64,000 bases of DNA from Dicyema japonicum (lineage: Eukaryota > Dicyemida > Rhombozoa > Dicyemidae), in the NCBI GenBank assembly GCA_011109175.1, contig RDEW01000047.1:144324-208323 (forward strand), written 5' to 3'. Under the pieces are notes generated by a model. The model was not told the origin of the DNA, searched no databases, and was given only the letters and a program-made list of their open reading frames with translations. This document shows positions 10,999-22,620 of this stretch, one piece after another; position 1 is the stretch's first letter; each line of letters begins with the position of its first letter. The position numbers were made by a program, and so were the translations under genes.

Positions 10999-12116
10999 GC
11001 AACTCTGAATCGTCTCCATGCCCCATCTGTCTGGATCACACCTCGGGCTTTCACTACGGAATAAAGACCTGTGAAAGTTGCAAAGGTTTCCTGTGAGCTT
11101 TACTTTAGGTTTCTTTAAGAGGACTGTTCAGAAAAGTAGGAATTATATTTGCCATTCCGACAAACCATGTGAAATTAACATTAAAACGAGAAAAAACTGT
11201 GCATACTGTCGTTTCCAAAAATGTCTCAAGTTTGGAATGCTAAAAACCCGTATATATCCATAATATTGGTAGTTGTAAGACATGACCGACAGAGAGGAGG
11301 TCGAAATGACTTCTTTTCTTATTATAAGGAGAAAAGAACTCAGTTTCAAGAACAACAATGCCAGTTTCAGCAACGACTCAAGTTATCCTCAGAAACTGCC
11401 CCGGATTTGTTTTTGATCCAAGAATTGCTGTTTCGAATGACCGATGTCATAAATTATGAAATCAGTTATCTGGAACAGTTCTGTGTGTACCCCGACGTAT
11501 TTTTAAATTAAAATTCAGAAATATTTCATGATCTTTTATCTCCCAATATTCACCCTCTTCGATCTCATGCACAATTTTCACTCCTGCCACGACCTTTCGT
11601 TCATTGCCGTATTTTTTGAGTTTTAGCTGTTTAGTTCGTCAAAAGCATCTATAAAAGTGGAATTTACAATATTGGAATTGATCCCTTCGTTTTCGACTTC
11701 TTCAAACGGAACATGAATAATTCTGTCTGGAATCAAGACCATGACTATATTAGGAAATTGAAATTTAGCATTCTTCAGATTTTGAGTATTTTATAGAAGT
11801 AATCTTAGACGCACAAACCCGGGAAAATTATTTTCTGGATCCTCGCCGTTCTCTCGTCATCGATGACTTTCAGCAGTACGGCTTGGTCTATTTCATCAAC
11901 GATTTAATCCGCTGTGGGAATGCCATCCAAATCTGGATCAAGTCCTACATGCACATTATGCCAGAGTCATCTATAATATTTTTTGCTAACTTTTTGAAAT
12001 CACTTAACCATACGATAGAATCGACAATTATTTGGAGTGCCATAAGAGCTACAATCTTAAGTAAACACGATTTGCCCCCTAAATATGCTACGGATATCCT
12101 AGACTCACCTAGATAA
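10999..12116 (+). CDS. NR5A/FTZ-F1-type nuclear receptor (N-terminus undetermined)
   Basis: Ligand-type transcription factor. The zinc-finger DNA-binding domain starts [20 protein letters not shown]. After removal of a 23-nt intron (11,086-11,108) it reads [13 protein letters not shown], the P box of NR5A receptors. The second finger follows: [27 protein letters not shown] second 23-nt intron (11,250-11,272) restores [14 protein letters not shown], the FTZ-F1 box that sits C-terminal to the NR5A DNA-binding domain and contacts the 5' extension of the half-site. The ligand-binding half (about 11,380-12,116) is strongly diverged. It ends [15 protein letters not shown] and a stop at 12,116. At least one frame around 11,510-11,870 is unresolved. 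The subfamily call rests on the P box plus FTZ-F1 box. Confidence 0.8.
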
Positions 12117-13745
12117 GATGCCACGTGCTTGATAGGGGATTTGAGTATACATTCTCTGTAGCGGCCATAAAGTCATTTCTCTGTCCAGTTGTAGTATGTT
12201 GCAGTTCGCTACAAGGAATTCCATGCCTTTAGGTCAGTACGAATCGAAAAACTTGAGCAATGAGCAGACAGTCTTTGCTTTACTTCAAGGTCTGGTCACA
12301 TTCAGAAGCCGCGAAACGCAGTGACTCATCTAGTTGACAATACTGCGTTATTATGTCGGCTGGGATCAATGAATTAAAATTAACGATTACTAATTTTTAA
12401 GATCAACAGTTTTTAGAAGCCTCGATTATGTCTTGTAATTTCATTATAACTGGCAAGTTTTCTTAGAAAAATAATCCATGTTCTGCTTGATTTCTGGTGA
12501 TAAATTTAATCTTCCGCAAATAGACCATGCCACTGAAGCAACAAGTATCTGAAGATAATATTCAGGGTTTGTTGTTTTTCTGCTTGAAAGTTACATGTTA
12601 GCCTAGAACGTCAGTTACCCAGAGTAAATTGTGACTGCGAGGTCGATATTTTGGAAAACCCGTATATTCGCAGTGGAATATCCCCCCACCTTTTCGCCAG
12701 GCAATGAATCTTTTAAACAGAAAAGCAGTACATTGAAGGGAATACTGATCGATTTTCTTTCCTTTAAGCTCTTTCGCATCGCGAGCTACAAATTCCGGAT
12801 ACATTGACGTTTTGAGACTCACGACAAAGTGTCTGCTTCTAAAATCCAATACAATGAATCTTATCTCATTTTAAGAAGACAAGATCAAATACCACATTAT
12901 AGTACAGACTATGCTAGTTAATGACTTTTTACCGTGATTATAAAAGTGATAACGGAGTGGGTCGTTTTTAATCAAAACCACAAGACGACATTTTCTTTTG
13001 ACGTGTACGGGCAACAGATCCTTAGAATGAAATCGAACTTTCTGAAGCGAACATATTACAATTTTTAGGAGGTGTGTCTGACACATGAGTGTCTTCTATT
13101 TATGGTCTCCAATCTCTAGCGAATGTAAAGAATTATTATTTTGCAAAACTCAACTAAAGAAAGTTATCTCCTGGTCGCTTCTGCAACACAAACAATCTTT
13201 CATGTTAACTTCCTACACACTCTCTCGAGAAGGCGATTTTCCTGAGTACATCATGGTCGTCTGCAATTTCGAGTTTCTTCTTTACAGTCCCTAAATTTAA
13301 TAAAAGTCACTCCCGGGTTCTGATGTGACCATCACTTGCTTGTCTCTAAGACCTACAACCAACTGTTGAAAGAGTGGAATTCTTCAGTACTTCGATTGTG
13401 CGTGGAGACAAAATTAGGTAGGTTTAAGTACATGGTGATTAAATACTCAGAAAGTTTGTTAATAACTACGACATATAGCACGTGAATAAAATTGGCGATA
13501 TTTTATCTAAGAACTTTGAAGTCATCCAGTAAAATCTCGTCGGCACTGAATTAAGAATTTGAAGATCTGGATCTGTAAATTTTGTGATTTTAGAAAGAAT
13601 CCCTCCTAGACAAATAATTGATTTTTTGAGTATTTAACAGGTTTTAGAAAATTCAATTCAATTGAGCCTCGTAGGGTTATTTTCGATAATCAGTACTCAA
13701 ATATAACCAAAGTATTTCAAAAGTTGGGAACAGAAATATAATGAT
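12117..13745. other. Unassigned; possible minus-strand transposon remnant
   Basis: Minus-strand frames at 12,598-12,849 (83 aa) and 12,871-13,086 (71 aa) lie head to tail and could belong to one broken gene. The first includes RSRHFVVSLKTSMYPEF, the second LLPVHVKRKCRLVVLIKND. The look is transposase-like, but I cannot name a family and see no catalytic triad. The plus-strand frame 13,085-13,294 is probably a shadow. 13,300-13,745 shows nothing. Confidence 0.35.
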
Positions 13746-15361
13746 TTGTTAGTTCATCGATATGTGACTTCAAAGATAATTTATTGTTTTTCTGAGATTA
13801 GAAATAATCAGGCTAACTATGCAGTTCCACTTTCCTGGTCGTGTGGAACCTCTCTCAAGTCGTCCATATGTTCTCCATGTCTTATTTTTCTTTTGACGTA
13901 CTTGAGATCAGCATCAAGTATCCCACAAGGATTTTTCGTTGGCGTCCACAGAACATTCTCAACAAATTACTCCTCTATCGCTATATTAGCGGGGGGTATT
14001 GATTATATGCCAGAAGAGCCTCCATCTCATCAGTTGGCTCATTAAGGAGTATATAGTTCTGACGCATCGATCGAAGCATCACGTCTATTCATATTGTAAA
14101 TACCCTTCCAGTGGAATAGAGAAGATATATATTCTTTTTGAGCCAGGCATCATTCTACCAATATGGTACCTCAGAGTCAGAGTCGGCTTTTTCTTGTAAT
14201 TATCTAACCACCAGAACACAGAAATTACCGATTGTTGAATGCACAGGAAAGAGTAATATATCCACGTCAAGGTGTTTAAGTGCAATTATTCAATTCACTC
14301 TCAATTGAGGCTTTTCTAGTTCATTAAGCTTAAATTACACGCACGAAGAAATTACGATTTGATATAGAGGACAAAGATATCCCCCATATCTTTTGGGAAA
14401 CAGGAAACCAGTATCATCTCATTTTTTCGAAAATCATACATTGTGACAAATCTCTTGAAACAGCACAAAAAACCTTTGGAAAACCCATCGTTCGATGTAG
14501 AATGTGCACTAAGACTGTACACCCAGTACATCGATCCAACCATCAAATATGGCTGGAAAGTTTGGGGAACAAGACTAGGTCTATTCTAAGATAGATTTGG
14601 TCGACACAGGGAGACATTCTTCATTGGGTTTTTTCCTTGGATTAATTAGGTGTGACTGTTTGTTCTGATCATACAAAAGATTGTAAGCTTGGGGTTAATT
14701 GTGATTGGAAACCTCAACTCCAACAACAGAGGATCCGGGAGAACGAAACAAGATAGACGCTTACTGAAGACGCTATCAACCAGCATGAATTTTACGTGCT
14801 GGCGTCTAAGGAAATCGACCGCTTATCATTTTATGGAGGAGATAAAATCAGAGTAGTTTTGTCTCCCCCTTTTTGTGGAGTACATGGAGCTCCAAACGAT
14901 ATTACGAGAGATGGAAAGTGATCAAAAAAAGAGCTCCTGCATTGTTCATGGGCTACACTGTCGATTCGGTACTGGAACCACTACAGAATGATAATGTCAT
15001 GTATAAATAGGTTGAATATGTTCTGGTGAGAAGGAAGAACCTTGAAGGATTCTAATGGAAAGAAGCAGTGTCTTTGAATATATGGCGTTGGCCTTACCTT
15101 GGCAGTCAGAAAGTCGACCAGGTTGCTCTTTATATTCTGGTAGATGTTCATGTCTAAAATGGGCTTTGAAGTATCTTCCTTGATATGGAGTGAACGACTT
15201 ACATCTACTGATACCAGGACAGATAAATAGAATCCTTAAACAAAAAAATTGTTAAGAGAACCAAGATGAGTAAAAGCTGAATGATTGGGACTTATTGTTT
15301 AAATCCTCTGGGGACGAAGTTAATCTAACTACAATATCTTTTTTGTCTACAGGTCTCATTT
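13746..15361. other. Unassigned, decayed coding-like sequence
   Basis: Scattered plus-strand fragments (13,746-14,045; 14,340-15,060) have protein-like segments such as WKEAVSLNIWRWPYLGSQKV near 15,060-15,110, broken by stops. I do not recognise the family. No intact gene is supported. Confidence 0.35.
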
Positions 15362-15890
15362 TTCCGATTTTTGTTCACTATTTTCTGAATCTTCTAAAGA
15401 ATTTTCATTTTCATTAAATGTTTCATTCTCCGTGTATTCAATATTTAAAAAATCTTAACTTTTTTTCGGATCTTAAATGTCCGTTCTTCTAATTTGTACT
15501 AATATCAATTTCCAGATTTTCGTTACTATTACTCTTAAAGATTTTATAATGCCAATGTCCATGGGTTGAAGCAAGCCTGCACTATTTTTTATGAAGAAAC
15601 GATATTTTTATATATTCAAAGTTCGTCGGGACACAATGTGCAGGGAAGTGGTCGATTAATAGAAAACTCGTTATTTTTATTCTTAAGCTGAATATCAAAA
15701 TTAATCACTAATCCATAAATATGCAGTCATCCAAGCACTTTGTGAACTATGGTATGAGACATCTATAGTTATAATTTCGAAAACACCGAAATTATTTTTT
15801 GTTCCTAGAATCATCACTGGTTCAACTTATTTTAAGCAAAGCATAATAGACACACGGGTCATCTAGAATCTTAAAAAATAGTGTCTCTCT
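15362..15890 (-). pseudogene. Tigger/pogo-type DDE transposase remnant
   Basis: On the minus strand, across several frame breaks, there is SAWMTAYLWISD, then HFPAHCVPTNFEYIKISFL, then HKNSAGLLQPMDIGIIKSLR. These match the Tigger/pogo (DDE_1) core: the AWMT block, the second catalytic region D(N/H)-PAH and the third block LLQPMD. An acidic tail ending at 15,362 follows. The first part of the protein and the terminal inverted repeats are not found. It is a dead copy of a Tc1/mariner-superfamily pogo element. Confidence 0.75.
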
Positions 15891-16099
15891 TAAGTAAAAG
15901 TTATTTATTGTTTTTTTTATCGATATCACTTTTCGATACAAGTGCGAGTATCTATCAGCTAATTGCTACACGAAATAAAAATCATTTTCTTTATAATTTA
16001 CAATTTGAGTTTTTTATTGAACAACCCAATACCACGGTAAACCAAACTAATTATCAAGTGATCCCGAATGCATTCTAACAGCGGCCTCATCTTTCTGTT

Positions 16100-17130
16100 A
16101 TTCCGTGCCCGCATGAACGTACAGGACGGCTGCCTGAATTTTCAGGGCCACCTTCCCGTGATCTGGAGTCTAGTCTCATAAGGCTTCCAGAGGCGTAGGT
16201 CCGGTTCGTGATTTTCACAAATCCAACGATCCGTTGCTCTGTAAGCCCTCTTTTGCATTTCCTCAATTTTCCTCATATTTGTCCAAGATATGGAGTGTCC
16301 ACGTCGCGCATGCATATGAGAAACATAGCTCGATGTACTGTTTGTACACGTTCATCAAGACTGGGTGAGTACCACTCTTCCATATTCCCGATAAACTTTT
16401 TCAATACGTCAGTTTCTTCTCGCATTTCAATAGAATGTTTCTACGTGTGGTGTAAACAGAGATCCATATCAATTGTCACACCCAAGATCCTTTGACATCT
16501 GTTGAAAAAGATGCCGACCTTGTTTAACTTCAAGGTGACTGTCTTCCTTCCCAAACTTTTGTCAATGGTAGATAGTGACGTAGACGACTTCTCTGCATTC
16601 ACCACGAGCTGGTTTTCAATTATCCAGGCATTATGCCTGTCCAGGCTAATTTGTAATCTTTCTGTGGCCTTCTGGATGTCCTGATCTCGCGAAGCCAACA
16701 CAATATCATCCGCGTAGGAAAGTAAAACATCATTATCAGATTCTAAAGTCGGTAGTCATTAGAAAGAAGGTTAAACAGACCAGGAGATAACGGAGATCCT
16801 TGAAGGACTCCGTTGGGGAAAGAGACATGAGATTGATTTCAGACCTCCAAGGCAAACACATCATCTTCCACTTAGGATGTTGGTCATCCAAAACTTTAGC
16901 TTCCCTGGGATCTCCGATTGAAATATTTTTCTCGATAGAATCTTCCTCAAGATTGAGTCAAAAGCTTTGTGTATGTCAATCGAGCAGAGCACTGATTTCA
17001 AGTGTCTCAGCTTAGTTGTAAATCCGACTCGAATGAAGTCGTCGATGTTTGTAGGTATGTAGACGTGGATCTCTTCATTTTTAAATCCATGTCATTAAAG
17101 TAGGGAGAGTATAGCCTTTACGAGAGTATT
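16100..17130 (-). pseudogene. Jockey-like reverse transcriptase fragment
   Basis: The minus strand carries an RT palm remnant: FKDLRYLLVCLTFFLMT in the motif B region, then a segment just upstream of 16,701 encoding YADDIVLASRDQDIQKATER (motif C). The 86-aa frame at 16,441-16,701 continues with a VNAEKSSTSLST block, GIFFNRCQRILGVTIDMDL and a thumb-like segment. The ILGVTID block is typical of jockey-clade LINEs. Frame breaks are frequent, and 16,100-16,440 holds the diverged C-terminal part. Nothing is intact. Confidence 0.75.
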
Positions 17131-17284
17131 GGAAGACATGTGCTAATAAATTTTTTATTTGTTTTAAATTTATGTTAAAATTAAATCAAAAATTGGGTCA
17201 ATTTAAAAAAATAGAAAACAATTATTTTATATTCCGTGTCGAAGATGATGTACATTTTGAGATGTTCACTATGTTTTTAACACC

Positions 17285-17805
17285 GGAATGCACTATTCCC
17301 TCTCAGAATTGCGAGCGAAATTCGCTCACATCTGGGGACCCTCCTTGACGAAAACAGCTTGAGGATCGGGGTGGCACTGCGCCTAGGATTGGACATATGC
17401 CAGAGACATAAATGTCGTTGCGGCGGGGACGTTGATACGAAAGGATTATATCCACTCTCGGATGGAATGACGTTATTCCCATACTCCCACGGAAAATCAC
17501 TCGTCTGGGACGCAACGTGTGTGGACACCTTTTCAGGAGCCAGATTGCTGACGGCGACGCACTCTCCTGGACCAGGCGGCGGTCAAGAAGATCCATAAGT
17601 ACGAATCCTTCGGAGACCATTACCATTTCGCCCCATTTCTGTGGAGACAACTGGAACTGTAGGCGCGAAGACGGAGGCCTTTCTCCACAGCATAGGAAGC
17701 AAACTCGCCTCAAAAAGGTGCGAACCACGGGAGGGACTCTGGTTGTGGAGAGGCTCGAAATGGCGATTATCAGAGGTAACGCCTTCGCTATTCTGTCGTC
17801 CTAAT
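17285..17805 (+). pseudogene. RLE-LINE C-terminal fragment with zinc-like and PD-D-like motifs
   Basis: Frame-broken copy of the C-terminal part of a LINE. It reads GLDICQRHKCRCGGDVDTKG (clustered cysteines, zinc-binding type), then DGMTLFPYSHGKSLVWDATC. In the 18,107-19,455 copy the latter is preceded by KRPDG. The arrangement (zinc-type cysteines, RPD, about 12 residues, D in VWDAT) resembles the restriction-like endonuclease of R2-type LINEs. The tail YESFGDHYHFAP...VETTGTVGAK matches 7,620-7,895. Here the segment between the zinc motif and DGMT has been deleted. Confidence 0.65.
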
Positions 17806-17944
17806 TTTCATTATTTAAAAAATTGGCTAATTACTAAGGAGAATGTGATTTTTTTAGAAAAATTTTCAAAAAGTGGCCAATTTAAATATTAACAATTTTG
17901 CGACTGTATTTAATTTGCATCGAATATAGCTTTTATTTTGGTCA

Positions 17945-19455
17945 AAACATAAGTTAGTTAAGTTAGTTGCCGCCCTCAATGCGTGGCTGTTCGCTTCAGA
18001 ATTGGGAGCGAAATTCGCTTAAATAGCCAGCGTCGTTCACGGGATTTATTTATTTTATTTATTTAGCCCCAAAACCACCAGGAAAAAATAGGTCAAAACT
18101 AACTAATTAGGTGATCTTAGCCTCCAACAACATCGGAACTTTCTTCATTTGGTCTTCTGATGATCCAACTGCACTCCGGAAGCGTCTTCTTTTCCTTCTG
18201 CAAAGGAATTCGATCGGCGTGCACTTTTTTATTACCGAAAGAAATTCCTCTGCACGGGCCACCTTTCCTTGAATGGGTTTCTCAGTTCCTTGCAGAAATG
18301 TAGAAAACGGAAATCTCCAGTGCATGAGGTGATCCGGTTTCCAAGACGTCCGAAAAACTCGAGTGTAGAGGGGAGTAGGATCGGAAGTCTCCGTAGCAAG
18401 GGGAACAAATTTGACATTATCGGGAAGGTCGACGTATTTTTCGAGTTTGGCCTTCTCCCCTTGACGGCTGCAGAGCAGGCCCTTGAAGCGCACTCGTGAA
18501 GATTGTTTGGGGGCAAACAAGTGGTTTCCCGCCCTCAAAGAGAAATATGGTCATCCCGTCAGGTCATTTTCCATCACTTCTGCATAACCCGACCGGTTCA
18601 AGAATGGCCGAGTATCCAGCAGCATCCATAGCCCGCTTGACAATCTCATTCAGAGCCTTGTGCTTGGAGATCTGCCAGCGCTCCTCTTGCAGGCGAAAGA
18701 GTGCAGGCCATAGCAGTCTATCAGGATGCCACATGAACACGGGTGAGGTACACATGATTTTAGTCCCAGCCGCAGGGAGATACCACTTCTAACGCATTCA
18801 TCATCCAAAAAGGTGCCCAGAACTCCATTGGGGATGGCGTTTAGCCACGCTCCGCTCTAAGGGGAAGCCCTCGAAAGCAAACAAGCGCGTCGGTGCTGAT
18901 TGGCTGATTCCAGTAGGAGTCCAAGTGATTTCCAACATAATAAATTGTCCAGGTTTGCTGGCAGTCTTGTGAAGGACGGCAGGGGAAGGTTGGTGGCACT
19001 CCATGCTTCTCGTGCGTGGATTATGTCTTGGTCAATTGAAAATTCGGGTAGGGAGTGTAGAATCCTTATGACCATAGGTTCGCAGGCCGTGAGTGAAGAC
19101 AGATGTGCAGGAAGTGAGACGTCCAAAGTACGACGGATTCCAAGACCCCCAAATCTAACTGGGAGTGTAGTTTGATCCATCTTGCATCGTCGAATTGACA
19201 TTAAATAATTTGCTCCGTCGAGCTGAGGAAAGACAAATCAAAATGCTCAAGCTGCTCCAGATGGGAATAGTACGGGGCTGTCCTGAGTAAATAGGCGATT
19301 CTCTGAATGTTAAGACTTCTTTTCATGAGGAATAGTGCTGGGTGTGAGTCAAGAAGCTGTAATCTGTCCAGCGATTTGCATAGGAGTTGTTTTTTGTAAA
19401 GGAGGACATGATTCATCGCATTCCTAGTGATCGAGGATCCAAGAAAAATCAATTC
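17945..19455 (-). pseudogene. RLE-LINE C-terminal half, longer copy
   Basis: Reading the minus strand from 19,452: an 83-aa segment with LLDSHPALFLMKRSLNIQRI and RTAPYYSHLEQL; then TTLPVRFGGLGIRRTLDV (about 19,180); then LNEIVKRAMDAAGYSAILEP, VGLCRSDGKRPDGMTIFLFE (18,560-18,680); then a tail ending EDQMKKVP near 18,107 and a TAAA-type run at 18,045-18,065. The LP-R-GGLGIR and KRPDG-x12 blocks define the family. The WDAT aspartate seen at 17,500 is lost here, so this copy could not have nuclease activity even if expressed. 17,945-18,040 carries the shared GCGAAATTCGC block. Confidence 0.65.
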
Positions 19456-20086
19456 TTAAGATTAGCTTAGCAATTATTTAATTGCTAATCTCCTTTTAAC
19501 CTATTCCAGGGTGCCTCTGGAGACTATTCTTCTGCTGAGAAGGCCGAGAGCTTAAAGTTCACGGTCCTACCCAATGATTTTTTTGTTTGTTCCGATTGCT
19601 GTTAGACGTCTGGCACTTTTTTAGCGCCTGCGACGCTGGAATTTTTGAGCCGTCTAGGGAATCGGATTTCTACACGATCAGGAGACTCCTGTGAGCGCTG
19701 CTGGTTATTTGTATTAAGCGAATCTCGCTCGCCATCCTGAGAGAAATAACCACGCAGTCGGGCGGCCGCTATATGACCATTTTCTCACTTTTTTTCGTTA
19801 ATTAATAGGATAGGCGAGCTTTGGACGCCGCCGGACACACCTCCATGCTCGAATCAGTCGGTCTTTGCAGGCGGGACGGGAAACGACCAGATAGGATGAC
19901 AATCTTCCAGTTTGAAGCCTCTTGTCTGGGAGTTAATAAAAATCGATTTATTTAATAACCCATAATATACTAGGAAAAGGTTTAAATAACCATTCAGAGG
20001 AGTTCCCTTGGACGACAGTCCTTCAAGTCCAAGATGTGAAGACTAGTGAGGAAGTCGGGATCACCTGAATTTTTTATTTTTGCTAT
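19456..20086. other. Repeat-derived intergenic sequence
   Basis: Around 19,690-19,790 there is an inverted version of the block GCGAATCTCGCTCGCCATCC and its surroundings, found in opposite orientation at 8,040, 17,290 and 18,005. No coding frame was recognised. The rest is featureless. Confidence 0.4.
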
Positions 20087-20098
20087 GACGGTGGTTTT

Positions 20099-20450
20099 AA
20101 TAATAATAATAAAAGTCTTTTCACAAGAGCCATAATGTTTATAGCTCCGCATAGGCAGGACACACACTTTTATTTAAATAAAAAACAGTTAATTTTAACT
20201 AATCGTAGAACCAAGGAATGATATTCACTTTTTTTATCTTTTTCTTGTGTGTGGGTCCTTTCTAGACAANTTGTGTGTGGGTCCTTTCTAGACAATCCAG
20301 TTCCGCAGTAAGTATCCAATGATGACGGCGTCACTCGTCAAACCCTTTAGCATCGTAAATTCGTGGAACCTTCCACCAGGTGAACAGCAGCGAGAATCGA
20401 GCCCCTAACCTAAGTCAGTTTAGCCCGACACCTAACCACTATGCCACCCG
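20099..20450 (-). mobile_element. SINE-1 with 12-bp TSD; contains a single-N joint
   Basis: Full-length copy in reverse orientation. The tRNA-like head (B box complement near 20,395) is at the right and the LINE-A-like tail with (TAA)n at the left (20,099-20,160). The direct repeat GACGGTGGTTTT flanks it at 20,087-20,098 and 20,451-20,462. A lone N at 20,270 separates two copies of GTGTGTGGGTCCTTTCTAGA, an apparent contig-overlap artefact that lengthens this copy by about 25 bp. Confidence 0.88.
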
Positions 20451-20614
20451 GACGGTGGTTTTCTGGTTCAATAAATTCTAATTTAATTTAATGGGAGTAT
20501 GAATACATAACTCAAATATTATTATTTATTAATTGGTTTTGTTAAAATAATTTAAATGTAAATTTAATAATTTAAGGATAATATAAACTACGTGTCAATA
20601 ATTTTCATTTACTA

Positions 20615-22186
20615 ATGATTTCTATATTTGATGTCGCAAATATTTGCTTTTTGATATTCCTGTACACACTCCAAGGCATTCCTCTTGGTTTGCCATGATA
20701 AAATTCTCATTGTTAAGGGATATGTGGAGTTATTCCTCTTTATTTACAGAGTGCGGGATCCTCTTTCTCAGATCAGTCATACTTCAGTCTTGTAATGTGG
20801 CCATTCAGTCTCAAGATTTTATGGGCTCCCCTCGTGGACGCGATCTTCGTCGCCAAGTGAGGTCCAGTTTGTATTCTTAGGATTGGGAGACGTAAGAGTT
20901 GGCTGGTCCCCACTCAGTATTTGCTTGGAGTCATCTTTATCATTTTATCACGAAACATCACAAGTCTCATCGGTTATCGAATTTCCCTCATTCCAAGCCA
21001 ACAACGATCTTCAGAAACTCACATTGGCCTTCTCCTTCGCATCAATTCTGGCAGCTACACAGGACGTGGCCGTGGACGGCTGGGCAATCTCAATTTTACC
21101 AAAGTATAACCTTCATGAGATTAAGTCATTTATTGGACTGGGCCTCCACGTGCAATGTTGTGGGACAAATGCTGGGAATCTTTATTTCTAAAGAGATTTT
21201 TATGACGCTTGAGTCTGCAGAATTTTCCAACAAATACCTTCGATCGGTCCCCAGGATTACGGAATTATGACCTTTCGTGGTATTTCTTGGAATTATTTAG
21301 CATTTTTAATTTTCTGGGGATTTATTTTTATTGGATCAACCTCTTTAATTCTAATGTTTAAAAGAGAGTACGAGGATTTGGAGAGATCTCTCCATATCGG
21401 GTGTACAAAGGCCTTTTCCAGGTCATCAAGAAGCCCAGAATGCTCTGTTACATGTTGAACCAGCTTATTGCGAAGGTTTGTAACCTTTATCACCATTAGG
21501 TCGGTTTTGCACCTATAGAGGCCATATTTGGCTTGAAACTGATAAGCAAAGGTGTTAGCAGATACACCCTCGTGCAGATAAGTGCTCCTCTGACTCTGAT
21601 TCAGGTCATCTTGCCCTTCATCATCGAACGTCTTGGCTTGAATGACAGACCACTTACTAGTTATGTGGAGCAATACAAGCTGAGGTTACATTTGTCTCAT
21701 TATTGGTCAGATTGATGATCAGGATTCCACAGCTATTACTATTTTTCTGGATCAGCATATCCTCGGAGATCACATCGGGAGTTCTGGTGGGTGTCTTTCT
21801 CATTTCCCTTTGCACTGAGGTACATGATTTTGCAACGTAGATCATTGGAACATCAATGACCGTGGCCACGATGGTCTTTCACACGACAATTAGTGATCCA
21901 ATTATCGGTGGATCGTACATGACCTTACTGAACACCGTTTCTAATATGGGGTACGCACTGCCTGCTACTCTGTTTCTCAAGTTTGCAGAGTATTTTGACG
22001 TACAGATTTTGATTGCACGGAATAAAGTTGAAATTCTCCTTATTCTAGTACCTAAGAATAGACGGATTGTACACAATGTCCCTCCTCTGCACAATTTGCG
22101 GAATTTGGTGGCTGAAAAGGAACTCTAACAAATTTGTGAGCCTAGAAAATATTGAAAAAGACTGCTGGAGAGTCAAATCACTATGA
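20615..22186 (+). CDS. SLC33A1: Acetyl-CoA transporter, SLC33A1 (AT-1) family
   Basis: Multi-pass transporter that moves acetyl-CoA from the cytosol into the endoplasmic reticulum lumen for protein and sialic-acid acetylation. The ATG at 20,615 opens MISIFDVANICFLIFLYTLQ then GIPLG. Family blocks in order: FSLKILWAPLVDAIFVAK, IGRRKSWLVPTQYLLG, LAATQDVAVDGWAISIL, ASTCNVVGQMLG, GLKLISKGVS, SDPIIGGSYMTLLNTVSNMG, a final TM and KDCWRVKSL, stop at 22,186. Introns: 20,688-20,718 (31 nt), 20,857-20,880 (24), 20,973-20,997 (25), 21,104-21,125 (22), 21,277-21,300 (24), 21,476-21,499 (24), 21,685-21,710 (26), 21,820-21,840 (21), plus one more near 22,000-22,055. Frame breaks at the C4 run 21,249-21,252 and near 21,385 are not explained by introns. 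Confidence 0.9.
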
Positions 22187-22620
22187 AACTGTGATTAATG
22201 TTTGTTTATTAATATTCTATGTTTGAGAGACATTATTCAATGATAGCTAATTAGTAGTACTTAACTCACACATGATTGTGCTGTAATCAATATTATAATT
22301 AAGCGTACAATTTTGATTGAATTACTAGAAACCACAGAAATTAACATGTCAGAGAAATTAAAGGAACTTGTCTAGTACTCAGCCTCGGGGCTTTTCCCCA
22401 TAGATCACATTAATTCAGCTTTGTAAATTGTGGAGCAAAGTGTGTCGGCTTATTTTTGGAGAAATTTGATTTAAAAATATATTTAAGGAAAATAATAATT
22501 AAAGTTAATAATTCAAACATTAAAAATTAATTTTATTTAATTAAAAGTTATATTTAATTTAAATTTTAGGTTGAATTAACCTAATCTGAAATAGCTGGCT
22601 TATTTTATTGGCGAAATTTA
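22187..22620. other. Short AT-rich intergenic spacer
   Basis: 434 bp between the SLC33A1 stop and the proposed DMXL start on the same strand, with A/T runs at 22,480-22,570. No motif was identified. It must contain the 3' end of one gene and the promoter of the next, or the genes are co-transcribed. The sequence does not decide. Confidence 0.4.
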
